A DNA stretch of 39,011 nt from Pseudomonas lundensis (GTDB lineage Bacteria > Pseudomonadota > Gammaproteobacteria > Pseudomonadales > Pseudomonadaceae), in assembly GCF_001042985.1 (NCBI RefSeq), contig NZ_JYKY01000035.1, positions 1 to 39,011 on the forward strand, given 5' to 3'. Shown here one piece after another: positions 8,425 to 15,870 of this stretch (its first letter is position 1; each line of letters starts with the position of its first letter). Both the position numbers and the translations under genes were made by a program. The notes below the pieces were generated by a model, which was given only the letters and a program-made list of their open reading frames with translations, ran no database searches and had not been told where the DNA came from.

Positions 8425-9444
8425 ATGATGTGGGTACTTTTATTGGTTGCAGGTTTGGCTGCATTGCTTTTGACGGGTGCGCTAAGGCGCTACGCCTTGG
8501 CCAACAGCTTGATTGACACTCCCAATGCTCGTAGTTCGCATACTGTCCCTACGCCTCGCGGTGGGGGCGTAGCCATTGTCATCAGTTTTTGTGTAATGCT
8601 CCCTGTGTTCGCCTATCTGGGCGTGATTGATGGGGCCATGACGTTGGCGCTGCTGGGGGCTGGCACTGGCATCGCAGTGCTGGGTTTTCTGGATGACCAC
8701 GGCCATATTGCTGCACGCTGGCGGTTATTGGGGCATGTGCTAGGTTCTGTGTGGGCCCTGTTCTGGCTCGGGGGCTTACCTGCAGTGACAGTCTTCGGGG
8801 CAAGCATTGACCTTGTCTGGTTAGGGCATATCGGTGCCGTTTTATACCTGGTGTGGATGCTTAATCTCTATAACTTCATGGACGGTATAGACGGGCTTGC
8901 CAGTGTCGAAGCCATCACGGCGTGTTTGAGTATCGTGCTCATTTACAGCCTGTGTGGTTTTGCTGATTTGATCTGGGCGCCTGCTTTATTGGCAGTCACT
9001 GTGGCAGGTTTCTTGTGCTGGAACTTTCCGCCGGCCAAAATTTTCATGGGCGATGCCGGTAGCGGCTTCCTCGGCATAACCCTCGGTATTCTGTCGCTGC
9101 AGGCCTCATGGGTATCGTTTAACCTGTTTTGGGCGTGGATTATCTTACTGGGCGTTTTTATTGTTGATGCCACGTTTACCTTGATTCGACGCTTGGTTCG
9201 CGGTGACAAAGTGTATGAGGCGCATCGCAGCCATGGTTACCAATTTGCCTCGCGTCGCTTCGGCAAACATCTGCCGGTGACCTTGGCCGTGGCAGTGATC
9301 AATGTGTGTTGGCTACTGCCCATTGCGCTATGTGTCACCTTGTTGGGGCTAGATGGTCTGTTGGGTGTGCTGCTGGCGTATTTGCCTTTGATTTTGTTGG
9401 CGGTCAAGTTTCAGGCCGGTCAGCTGGAAGTTGCCAAGCATTAA
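8425..9444 (+). CDS. wbpL: Undecaprenyl-phosphate glycosyl-1-phosphate transferase (WbpL, MraY/WecA family)
   Basis: WbpL starts O-antigen synthesis by moving a HexNAc-1-phosphate (FucNAc, QuiNAc or GlcNAc) from its UDP carrier onto undecaprenyl phosphate in the inner membrane. The protein has 339 residues and about ten or eleven membrane segments. Family motifs include TPNARSSHTVPTPRGGG near the N-terminus, GFLDDHGHI with the conserved Asp pair, NLYNFMDGIDGLAS with the catalytic Asp, and FMGDAGSGFLG. A cytoplasmic loop with EAHRSHGYQ (the HxH-type motif) follows. GGAG at 8413-8416 lies eight bases before the ATG at 8425. The wbpL-wbpM order matches the conserved 3' end of Pseudomonas O-antigen clusters. 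Confidence 0.94.
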   Translation: MMWVLLLVAGLAALLLTGALRRYALANSLIDTPNARSSHTVPTPRGGGVAIVISFCVMLPVFAYLGVIDGAMTLALLGAGTGIAVLGFLDDHGHIAARWRLLGHVLGSVWALFWLGGLPAVTVFGASIDLVWLGHIGAVLYLVWMLNLYNFMDGIDGLASVEAITACLSIVLIYSLCGFADLIWAPALLAVTVAGFLCWNFPPAKIFMGDAGSGFLGITLGILSLQASWVSFNLFWAWIILLGVFIVDATFTLIRRLVRGDKVYEAHRSHGYQFASRRFGKHLPVTLAVAVINVCWLLPIALCVTLLGLDGLLGVLLAYLPLILLAVKFQAGQLEVAKH

Positions 9445-9519
9445 CGTGTGTGGGCGGACCTGTTCAGGTTAAAGCTTTTTGTAATCCGTTTTACGCGGTT
9501 AACGGTGGTAGAGGAACTT

Positions 9520-11517
9520 ATGGATAAACTTCGGTCTTACTTGCTAGCTTTACCGCGGCGTTATAAACGTGTTTTACAGATAGGCACAGATGTAGTACTG
9601 GTCTGGCTTGCACTCTTGCTGGCATTTCTCGTGCGCCTGGGCGTCGACGATATGATCAATCCGGTCAAGCTGCACTTTTGGCTTTTTGTCGCTGCGCCGC
9701 TCGTAGCCATCCCCCTGTTCATCCGCTTCGGCATGTACCGAGCCGTGATGCGTTATTTCGGTAACGACGCACTCATCGCCATTATCAAAGCGGTCAGTCT
9801 TTCTTCTTTAATATTGGCCGTCGTCGTGTATTGGTACAGCAATCACAACAATGTCGTCCCGCGTTCGATCATTTTCAACTATTGGTGGCTGAGTCTGATC
9901 ATGCTCGGGGGCTTGCGTCTGGGCATGCGTCAATATTTTCTCGGTGACTGGTTCGCTGCTGCTCAGCATGTGCCCTTTACCAGCCGTGATGACGGTCTGC
10001 CGCGTGTTGCCATTTATGGCGCAGGCGCTGCCGGTAATCAGTTGGTCGCGGCGTTGCGTATGGGGCGGGTCATGCGGCCTGTGGCGTTCATCGATGATGA
10101 CGAGAGCATTGCCGATCGGGTGATTTCAGGGTTGCAGGTGTTCAAGCCTGATCATATTCAGCAGATGATTGATCGCACCGGCGCACAAGAGCTGCTGCTG
10201 GCGATTCCTTCTTCTTCCCGTGGGCGACGCCGCGAGATTCTCGGCCTGCTTGAAGGGTTCCCGCTGCACGTACGCAGTGTTCCCGGCTTCATGGATTTGG
10301 CCAGTGGCCGGGTGAAGGTTGACGATATTCAGGAAGTGGATATCGCTGACTTGCTCGGAAGAGACGCGGTGCCGGCCCAGGGCGAGCTGCTTGAGCATTG
10401 CATCAAAGACCAGAGCGTCCTGGTTACGGGCGCAGGCGGTTCCATCGGTTCCGAGCTGTGCCGTCAGATTCTGGCTTTGCGCCCGACCACGTTGCTGTTG
10501 TTTGAACACAGTGAGTTCAACCTTTACAGCATCTTGTCGGAGCTTGAGCAGCGGGTTAATCGCGAATCGCTTTCGGTCAGGGTGTTGCCGATTCTCGGGT
10601 CTGTACGCAACCAGTCGAAATTGCTGGATGTGATGCGGACCTGGAATGTGGACACGGTTTATCACGCGGCGGCGTACAAACATGTGCCGATGGTCGAGCA
10701 CAATATCGCCGAAGGTGTGCTGAACAATGTCATCGGTACGTTAAACACGGCTCAGGCGGCGTTGCAGGCTGGCGTGGCTAACTTTGTACTGATCTCGACC
10801 GATAAAGCCGTGCGGCCGACCAATGTGATGGGTAGCACCAAGCGTCTGGCGGAAATGACATTGCAGGCTTTGAGCCGGGAAGTGGCTCCGGTGTTGTTCG
10901 GCGACAAAGCCAATGTGTCACACGTCAATAAAACCCGCTTTACGATGGTGCGCTTTGGCAATGTACTGGGCTCTTCGGGGTCTGTGATTCCGTTGTTTCA
11001 CAAGCAGATCAAAGCCGGTGGGCCTTTGACCGTCACTCACCCGAAAATAACCCGCTATTTCATGACCATCCCCGAGGCCGCGCAGTTGGTTATTCAGGCG
11101 GGCTCCATGGGGCAGGGCGGTGATGTGTTTGTGCTCGACATGGGCGAGCCGGTACGCATCGTGGAACTGGCGGAGAAGATGATCCATTTGTCCGGCCTGA
11201 GCATCCGTTCTGACAAGAACCTGCATGGCGACATCGAGATTGAATTCACCGGCCTGCGCCCCGGTGAAAAGCTATACGAGGAATTGCTGATAGGCGACAA
11301 CGTGGTTGCGACTCAGCATCCGATGATCATGAGTGCCAACGAAGACATGTTGTCGTGGGAAGAGCTGAAGCATCGATTGTCCAGTTTGCTGGAAGCTGTC
11401 GATAACGATGATTACACCCGCGTTCGTCAGTTGTTGCGCGATACCGTCAGCGGTTATGCCCCAGAGGGTGAGATCGTGGACTGGATCTACCAGCAGCGTC
11501 GTTCTGAGCCTTCTTGA
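9520..11517 (+). CDS. wbpM: UDP-GlcNAc C6 dehydratase WbpM (CapD-like nucleotide-sugar dehydratase)
   Basis: WbpM is an inner-membrane 4,6-dehydratase that makes UDP-4-keto-6-deoxy-GlcNAc, the precursor of UDP-QuiNAc and UDP-FucNAc. The length of 665 residues from ATG 9520 equals what I recall for P. aeruginosa WbpM. The N-terminus has about four membrane helices, then a first nucleotide-binding region with IYGAGAAGNQLV, and the catalytic domain with LVTGAGGSIGSELCRQI. The catalytic region reads LISTDKAVRPTNVMGSTK: a Met stands where most SDR enzymes have Tyr, the Ser-Met-Lys triad known for this family. GAGG precedes ATG 9520 by five bases. A GTG at 9448 in frame would add 24 residues without a ribosome site and is rejected. 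The gene closes the O-antigen cluster. Confidence 0.96.
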   Translation: MDKLRSYLLALPRRYKRVLQIGTDVVLVWLALLLAFLVRLGVDDMINPVKLHFWLFVAAPLVAIPLFIRFGMYRAVMRYFGNDALIAIIKAVSLSSLILAVVVYWYSNHNNVVPRSIIFNYWWLSLIMLGGLRLGMRQYFLGDWFAAAQHVPFTSRDDGLPRVAIYGAGAAGNQLVAALRMGRVMRPVAFIDDDESIADRVISGLQVFKPDHIQQMIDRTGAQELLLAIPSSSRGRRREILGLLEGFPLHVRSVPGFMDLASGRVKVDDIQEVDIADLLGRDAVPAQGELLEHCIKDQSVLVTGAGGSIGSELCRQILALRPTTLLLFEHSEFNLYSILSELEQRVNRESLSVRVLPILGSVRNQSKLLDVMRTWNVDTVYHAAAYKHVPMVEHNIAEGVLNNVIGTLNTAQAALQAGVANFVLISTDKAVRPTNVMGSTKRLAEMTLQALSREVAPVLFGDKANVSHVNKTRFTMVRFGNVLGSSGSVIPLFHKQIKAGGPLTVTHPKITRYFMTIPEAAQLVIQAGSMGQGGDVFVLDMGEPVRIVELAEKMIHLSGLSIRSDKNLHGDIEIEFTGLRPGEKLYEELLIGDNVVATQHPMIMSANEDMLSWEELKHRLSSLLEAVDNDDYTRVRQLLRDTVSGYAPEGEIVDWIYQQRRSEPS

Positions 11518-11543
11518 GGACATACTCTGCAATTGACACATTT

Positions 11544-11571
11544 TTGACACTCGCAAGCCATCGTCTAGGTT
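11544..11571 (+). promoter_or_regulatory. Possible sigma70 promoter for the ComEA-like gene
   Basis: TTGACA at 11544-11549 and TAGGTT at 11566-11571 are separated by 16 bases. A second TTGACA lies at 11533-11538. The -35 match is perfect and the -10 match is moderate. It lies in the gap between wbpM and the next gene, which could free that gene from the O-antigen operon. Confidence 0.4.
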
Positions 11572-11573
11572 TT

Positions 11574-11599
11574 GGAGACAGCTCAGGAAAGCTGTTTCC
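11574..11599 (+). other. Ten-bp hairpin in the wbpM-comEA gap
   Basis: The arms 11574-11583 (GGAGACAGCT) and 11590-11599 (AGCTGTTTCC) pair over ten positions with one G-T pair and a CAGGAA loop. No T-run follows, so it is not a clear terminator. It lies just before the ribosome site of the ComEA-like gene and would be in its 5' leader if the promoter above is used. Confidence 0.55.
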
Positions 11600-11626
11600 A
11601 TTTAACGATGTATTGGAGTGTCAATT

Positions 11627-11959
11627 ATGCGTATCACCCTTGTTCCTTCGTTTGTCATGGCTGTCTTGTTGGGCTTTTCAGGTGCTGTTGTGGCTAACAC
11701 TGCCCCGGCATCGCCAGCACCCGTGGTGTCTGAAGCCGTGATTAGCCCTGACGCCCAAGTCGTGACGATCAATTTGAACACCGCTGATGAAGCCACCCTG
11801 CAGCGTGAATTGTTGGGCGTCGGGGCTGCCAAAGCCAAGGCGATCGTGGCTTACCGCGAAGCCAACGGTGATTTCGCGTCAACGGATGAGTTGATGGAGG
11901 TCAAGGGCATTGGTAAGGCGATATTCGAGAAAAACCGGGACAAAGTGGCGATTAACTAA
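11627..11959 (+). CDS. ComEA-like helix-hairpin-helix DNA-binding protein, secreted
   Basis: This is a 110-residue protein with an N-terminal signal peptide (hydrophobic core in residues 5-22, cleavage likely near VVANTAPA), a short Ala/Pro-rich linker and a C-terminal double helix-hairpin-helix. The INLNTADEATLQ and LLGVGAAKAKAIVAYR motifs, and VKGIGKAIFEKN, are typical of ComEA-type domains that bind double-stranded DNA without sequence preference. In competent bacteria ComEA holds incoming DNA in the periplasm; whether this small form does so in Pseudomonas is not established. ATG 11627 has GGAG at 11615-11618 eight bases upstream; GTG 11618 overlaps that site. It regularly follows wbpM in Pseudomonas. 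Confidence 0.9.
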   Translation: MRITLVPSFVMAVLLGFSGAVVANTAPASPAPVVSEAVISPDAQVVTINLNTADEATLQRELLGVGAAKAKAIVAYREANGDFASTDELMEVKGIGKAIFEKNRDKVAIN

Positions 11960-11975
11960 GCGATCCCGTTGAATG

Positions 11976-12004
11976 AAAAAGGCCAGTCATTGACTGGCCT
12001 TTTT
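11976..12004. terminator. Bidirectional rho-independent terminator
   Basis: A perfect inverted repeat: AAAAAGGCCAGTCA (11976-11989) and TGACTGGCCTTTTT (11991-12004) around one central base. It ends in T5 on both strands, so it can serve the ComEA-like gene on + and the converging TetR gene on minus. Confidence 0.92.
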
Positions 12005-12016
12005 GCAGGTTGGGGG

Positions 12017-12565
12017 TCAGGCCGACTTGCCTGAGGCTTTCAACGCGAGGATTTTCCCGCGAAGCGCTTCGCTCTGCGCACCGCGCGCGAGTACGAGTGC
12101 TCCCACCAACGCGGCAAACAACACAATGCTTTGATCTTCGGCATCTGGCCCTTGAAGTTCGGCCTGGATTTGTTTGAGGCGAGCGTTGATGACGTTGTCG
12201 GTGATGGCACTGCGGTTGCCGTTCTGCGCCATCTCAACCGACATGGTCGGCAGTGGGCAGCCTTCATGGGGGGAGGAGAGGTGCCAGTCGGACAAATACG
12301 TATCGATGAAGGTATGCAGCGCGCTCGGGCCGTTGAAGAGTTCAGCGCAGCGTCCATCGACTTCCTGCGCCGCGTGCTGAAGGGCTTTGTCGACCAGCTC
12401 ATCCTTGGAGGCGAAGTGGGCGTAGAAGCCGCCATGGGTCAGTCCCAATGCCTTCATAAGAGGTTGCAACCCCGTGGCGCCTATGCCGTCACGTCGAAAG
12501 CGTGTGGACGCTTCCTCAATGATGCGCTGATGGGTTTGGGCCTTATGGTGTTGGGAGTACCTCAT
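12017..12565 (-). CDS. TetR/AcrR-family transcriptional regulator
   Basis: This 182-residue regulator has an N-terminal helix-turn-helix (residues about 10-56): RIIEEASTRFRRDGIGATG, then KALGLTHGGFYAHFASKDELV, the TetR signature. The C-terminal half should bind a small ligand. It contains SPHEGCPLPTMSVEM, a motif seen in the subgroup of TetR proteins related to NemR/AcuR. Such repressors usually control a nearby gene, but the closest candidates here (the MDR oxidoreductase at 13880 and the SDR at 15056) are separated by pyrF, so the target is unclear. It converges with the ComEA-like gene across a shared terminator. Confidence 0.9.
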   Translation of the reverse strand: MRYSQHHKAQTHQRIIEEASTRFRRDGIGATGLQPLMKALGLTHGGFYAHFASKDELVDKALQHAAQEVDGRCAELFNGPSALHTFIDTYLSDWHLSSPHEGCPLPTMSVEMAQNGNRSAITDNVINARLKQIQAELQGPDAEDQSIVLFAALVGALVLARGAQSEALRGKILALKASGKSA

Positions 12566-12698
12566 GACGGCTGTCTCTTGATTTCAAACAGCCATCATAT
12601 GCGTCAGTGCGTGAGCAGCGCACTGGGATATTCATCCAAACGCGTGTAGGCAATTGGCTATGAGAGCGCACGACTCATCCCTTGCGGCGGCCGGGACG

Positions 12699-12866
12699 TC
12701 AGTTGTCTTTCGACTCCTTGGCGTCCATTTCGGCGTTGCGCTGCGCCACGCGTTGACGCTGTTCGTCAGTGAGTTCGACTTTGTTGGCGGTGTCACGCAG
12801 GGTCATGAGGCCGCCCACGATGGCGCCAATTGCAACAATGAGAATTAACCAGGCATACCACGGCAT
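12699..12866 (-). CDS. Small membrane protein, DUF2897-like
   Basis: This short 55-residue gene starts with ATG at 12866, preceded by AAGGAGAG, an excellent ribosome site. The protein begins MPWYAWLILIVAIGAIVGG, a single membrane helix, and continues with a charged tail (TANKVELTDEQRQRVAQR). This arrangement matches the DUF2897 family of small Pseudomonas membrane proteins, whose function is not known. It lies between the TetR gene and pyrF, transcribed away from pyrF. Confidence 0.85.
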   Translation of the reverse strand: MPWYAWLILIVAIGAIVGGLMTLRDTANKVELTDEQRQRVAQRNAEMDAKESKDN

Positions 12867-13096
12867 AAGACTCTCCTTGAATGATCGTTCATCCGGGCTT
12901 CGGGGGCCCGGCGAGTGGCGTTATGTAGCTGTGAGTGCTCGCAGCCGTCAGTGGTTCAATTGTAGGCTGCTTGTGCCGCGACGCCTGTTTATTGTTCGGC
13001 ACCGACTAATAGGGTGAATTTACAATCATCGGGTGCCGGTGAGCGGTAGGTTCCGCTACAATGCGCGCCGATTTCGACCAGCCTGAGAACCCGCTA

Positions 13097-13795
13097 ATGT
13101 CCGATTGCCAGACTCCTATTATCGTCGCCCTGGATTTCCCTACGCGTGACGCCGCATTGAAACTGGCCGATCAGTTGGACCCCGCGCTGTGCCGCGTGAA
13201 AGTGGGCAAAGAGTTGTTCACCAGTTGTGCCTCGGAAATCGTCGGGACACTGCGTGACAAAGGTTTCGACGTTTTTCTGGACCTTAAATTTCATGACATT
13301 CCAAACACCACGGCGATGGCTGTCAAAGCGGCTGCCGAGATGGGCGTGTGGATGGTCAACGTTCATTGCTCGGGCGGCATGCGCATGATGGCGGCGTGCC
13401 GTGAGGTGCTGGACAAGCGCTCCGGGCCGCAACCCTTGCTGATTGGTGTCACCGTGTTGACCAGCATGGAGCGCGAAGACCTTGCAGGTATCGGTTTGGA
13501 CATCGAACCCCAAGAGCAAGTGCTGCGCCTGGCAGCCCTGGCACAAAAAGCCGGGATGGACGGTCTGGTGTGTTCTGCGCTGGAAGCCCAGGCTTTGAAA
13601 GCCGCACACCCTTCGTTGCAACTGGTGACGCCGGGGATTCGTCCTGCGGGCAGTGCGCTGGATGATCAGCGTCGCATCCTGACGCCGCGTCAGGCTCTGG
13701 AGGCTGGTTCGGATTACCTGGTTATCGGGCGTCCCATCAGCCAGGCCGCAGATCCTGCCAAGGCGTTGGCCGCGGTGGTCGCAGAGTTGGCGTAA
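13097..13795 (+). CDS. pyrF: Orotidine-5'-phosphate decarboxylase
   Basis: PyrF catalyses the last step of UMP synthesis, decarboxylating OMP. It has 232 residues, a TIM barrel of the normal length. The catalytic Asp-x-Lys-x2-Asp array is D62-K64-D67 in FLDLKFHDIPNT, with D13 in VALDFPTR and K38 in VKVGKELF at the active site. The phosphate-binding end is TPGIRPAG and YLVIGRPIS. ATG 13097 gives the usual N-terminus (MSDCQTPIIVALD). An upstream ATG at 13061 would put the start inside a TACAAT -10-like box at 13057-13062 and is rejected. The gene is alone in its transcription unit and ends in an inverted repeat. Confidence 0.97.
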   Translation: MSDCQTPIIVALDFPTRDAALKLADQLDPALCRVKVGKELFTSCASEIVGTLRDKGFDVFLDLKFHDIPNTTAMAVKAAAEMGVWMVNVHCSGGMRMMAACREVLDKRSGPQPLLIGVTVLTSMEREDLAGIGLDIEPQEQVLRLAALAQKAGMDGLVCSALEAQALKAAHPSLQLVTPGIRPAGSALDDQRRILTPRQALEAGSDYLVIGRPISQAADPAKALAAVVAELA

Positions 13796-13812
13796 GCGCT
13801 GACGCTGCCTTG

Positions 13813-13851
13813 CAGGTGTCGATGCCTTCGCAATGAACGTATCGACACCTG
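13813..13851. repeat. Eleven-bp inverted repeat between converging genes
   Basis: CAGGTGTCGAT (13813-13823) and its exact reverse complement (13841-13851) are separated by 17 bases. There is no T-run on either side, so it may be a weak terminator or mRNA end-protecting hairpin for pyrF and the converging oxidoreductase gene. Confidence 0.75.
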
Positions 13852-13879
13852 TGCGGCTTAAGACTGTTGACGAGCGCGT

Positions 13880-14884
13880 TTAGACTTTCAACACCAGCTT
13901 GCCGAAGTTTGCGCTGTTGAACAGTTTCATCAGCGTCTGCGGGAAGGTTTCCAGCCCGTCGACAATGTCCTCCTTGCTTTTCACTTGGCCCTTGGCCAGC
14001 CATCCCGCCATTTCTTGCCCGGCCGCTGCATAGCGATCGGCGTAGTCCATTACCACAAAGCCTTCCATGCGTGCGCGATTCACCAGCAACGACAAGTAAT
14101 TGGCCGGGCCTTTCACAGCCTCTTTGTTGTTGTACTGGCTGATGGCACCGCAAATCACCACCCGCGCCTTGACGTTCAGACGACTCAGCACGGCATCGAG
14201 AATGTCGCCGCCCACGTTGTCGAAAAACACGTCAACCCCATTAGGGCATTCACGTTTAAGGCCGGCGATCACGTCTTCGTTTTTGTAGTCAATGGCGCCG
14301 TCAAAGCCCAGCTCGTCGGTCAGGTAGGTGCACTTCTCTTGACCGCCTGCAATCCCGACCACGCGGCAACCTTTGAGTTTGGCGATTTGCCCGGCAATGC
14401 TGCCGACTGCACCGGCCGCACCGGAGATCACCACGGTGTCTCCGGTTTTGGGCGCGCCGACTTCGAGCAAGGCAAAGTAGGCGGTCATGCCAGTCATGCC
14501 CAGCGCGGACAAATACACCGGCAGCGGCACCAGTGTCGGATCAACTGTGTAGAAGCCGCGAGGTGCGCCGAGGAAATAATCCTGCACGCCCAGTGCGCCA
14601 TTCACGTAGTCGCCCACCTTGAAGTCGGGATGCCGGGAGGCGATGACCTTACCCACACCCAGCGCGCGCATGACCTCGCCCAAGGCCACCGGTGGAATGT
14701 AGGACTTGCCTTCATTCATCCAGCCCCGCATGGCCGGATCGAGGGACAGGTATTCATTTTTAACCAGCACCTGCCCTTCGGCGGGTTGGCCCACCGGCAC
14801 TTGCTGATAGGTAAAGGTGTCACGTGTGGCTGCACCGACTGGGCGTTTTGCGAGCAGGAACTGGCGGTTGGTCAAATCGGTCAT
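13880..14884 (-). CDS. NADP-dependent oxidoreductase, MDR superfamily (CurA / leukotriene B4 dehydrogenase-like)
   Basis: This 334-residue zinc-free medium-chain reductase of the CurA/PTGR1 type probably reduces the double bond of alpha,beta-unsaturated carbonyl compounds with NADPH. Motifs: NEYLSLDPAMRGWM and SYIPPVALGEVMRALGVGKV near the N-terminus, GMTGMTAYFALLEVG, then the Rossmann motif VISGAAGAVGSIAGQIAKL, and GVDVFFDNVGGDILD. The zinc ligands of alcohol dehydrogenases are absent, as expected. The end ANFGKLVLKV is typical. It is divergent from the SDR gene over 171 bases; the physiological substrate is unknown. Confidence 0.92.
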   Translation of the reverse strand: MTDLTNRQFLLAKRPVGAATRDTFTYQQVPVGQPAEGQVLVKNEYLSLDPAMRGWMNEGKSYIPPVALGEVMRALGVGKVIASRHPDFKVGDYVNGALGVQDYFLGAPRGFYTVDPTLVPLPVYLSALGMTGMTAYFALLEVGAPKTGDTVVISGAAGAVGSIAGQIAKLKGCRVVGIAGGQEKCTYLTDELGFDGAIDYKNEDVIAGLKRECPNGVDVFFDNVGGDILDAVLSRLNVKARVVICGAISQYNNKEAVKGPANYLSLLVNRARMEGFVVMDYADRYAAAGQEMAGWLAKGQVKSKEDIVDGLETFPQTLMKLFNSANFGKLVLKV

Positions 14885-15055
14885 GGCACAGACTCTTTAA
14901 AAGGCAAAGGGTGTTGATAGACGTTATGCGGTCGGACATCAAGTGAATGCGTATTCACGAATGGTTTTTCATCAGTGGTGATGATGGTAGTGGGCAGGGT
15001 TTTATCACTGGGATAAATAAAAGAATGACTGTCTGGGCTGAGGAGGATAAAAACA

Positions 15056-15817
15056 ATGAGCATGACGTTTGCAGGGCGTGTGGCGGTCGTGACCGGTGCC
15101 GGGGCAGGCATAGGGCGCGCCACCGCGTTGGCGTTTGCCGAACAGGGCCTGACGGTGGTGGTCTCCGACGTGGATGTCGCGGGCGGCGAAGCGACGGTCC
15201 GGCAAATTGAGACGGCCGGGGGGACAGCGGTTTTTGTGCGGTGCGACGTCACGCAGGAAGCCGATGTCCAGCACCTGATGGAGCAGACGATCAGTGCGTT
15301 CGGGCGTCTGGATTATGCCTTTAACAATGCCGGGATCGAAATTGAGCACGGACGCCTGGCAGACGGCACGCTGGACATGTTCGACGCGATCATGGCGGTC
15401 AACGTTAAAGGCGTGTGGCTGTGCATGAAATATCAGTTACCGCTGATGGTGGCGCAGGGAGGTGGTGTCATCGTCAACGCCGCTTCTGTCGCCGGGTTGG
15501 GGGCAGCGCCGAAGATGAGTATTTATGCGGCGTCCAAGCACGCGGTCATCGGGCTGACCAAATCCGCAGCGATTGAGTATGCGAAGAAAAAAGTCCGCGT
15601 GAACGCGGTGTGCCCGGCGGTGATCGACACCGATATGTTTCGCCGTGCCTATGAGGCCGACCCGCGCAAGGCCGACTATGCTGCGGCGGTGCACCCGGTC
15701 GGGCGGATTGGCACTGTGGAGGAGGTCGCCAGTGCCGTGTTGTACCTGTGCTCTGAGGGCGCCGCGTTCATCACCGGGCATGCGCTGGCAGTGGATGGCG
15801 GAGCAATGGCGATCTGA
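15056..15817 (+). CDS. Short-chain dehydrogenase/reductase (classical SDR)
   Basis: This 253-residue classical SDR has the TGAGAGIG coenzyme loop at residues 14-21, an acidic SDVD after strand two (suggesting NAD rather than NADP), FNNAGIE, and the catalytic Ser, Tyr and Lys in VNAASVAG and YAASKHAVIG. The C-terminus GHALAVDGGAMAI is typical. The strong GAGGAGG site upstream supports ATG 15056; ATG 15062 is also possible. Substrate is not deducible. A REP-like hairpin follows. Confidence 0.92.
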   Translation: MSMTFAGRVAVVTGAGAGIGRATALAFAEQGLTVVVSDVDVAGGEATVRQIETAGGTAVFVRCDVTQEADVQHLMEQTISAFGRLDYAFNNAGIEIEHGRLADGTLDMFDAIMAVNVKGVWLCMKYQLPLMVAQGGGVIVNAASVAGLGAAPKMSIYAASKHAVIGLTKSAAIEYAKKKVRVNAVCPAVIDTDMFRRAYEADPRKADYAAAVHPVGRIGTVEEVASAVLYLCSEGAAFITGHALAVDGGAMAI

Positions 15818-15829
15818 TCGCCCCCGAGC

Positions 15830-15855
15830 GTGTAGCCGCAAACCTGCGGCTACAC
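15830..15855. repeat. REP-like hairpin
   Basis: Perfect 11-bp stem: GTGTAGCCGCA (15830-15840), loop AACC, TGCGGCTACAC (15845-15855). TGTAGCCGC...GCGGCTACA elements are common intergenic repeats in Pseudomonas. It lies between the converging SDR and transporter genes and may also end transcription. Confidence 0.75.
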
Positions 15856-15870
15856 GGTTGCAGAGGCCGG

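Noticed and set aside
9448..9519. N-terminal extension of WbpM from GTG 9448
   Set aside because: ATG 9520 has a ribosome site and gives exactly the 665 residues expected for the family.
12131..12649. A 172-codon + strand frame opposite the TetR gene
   Set aside because: The TetR helix-turn-helix on the minus strand is clear; the + frame has no motif or ribosome site.
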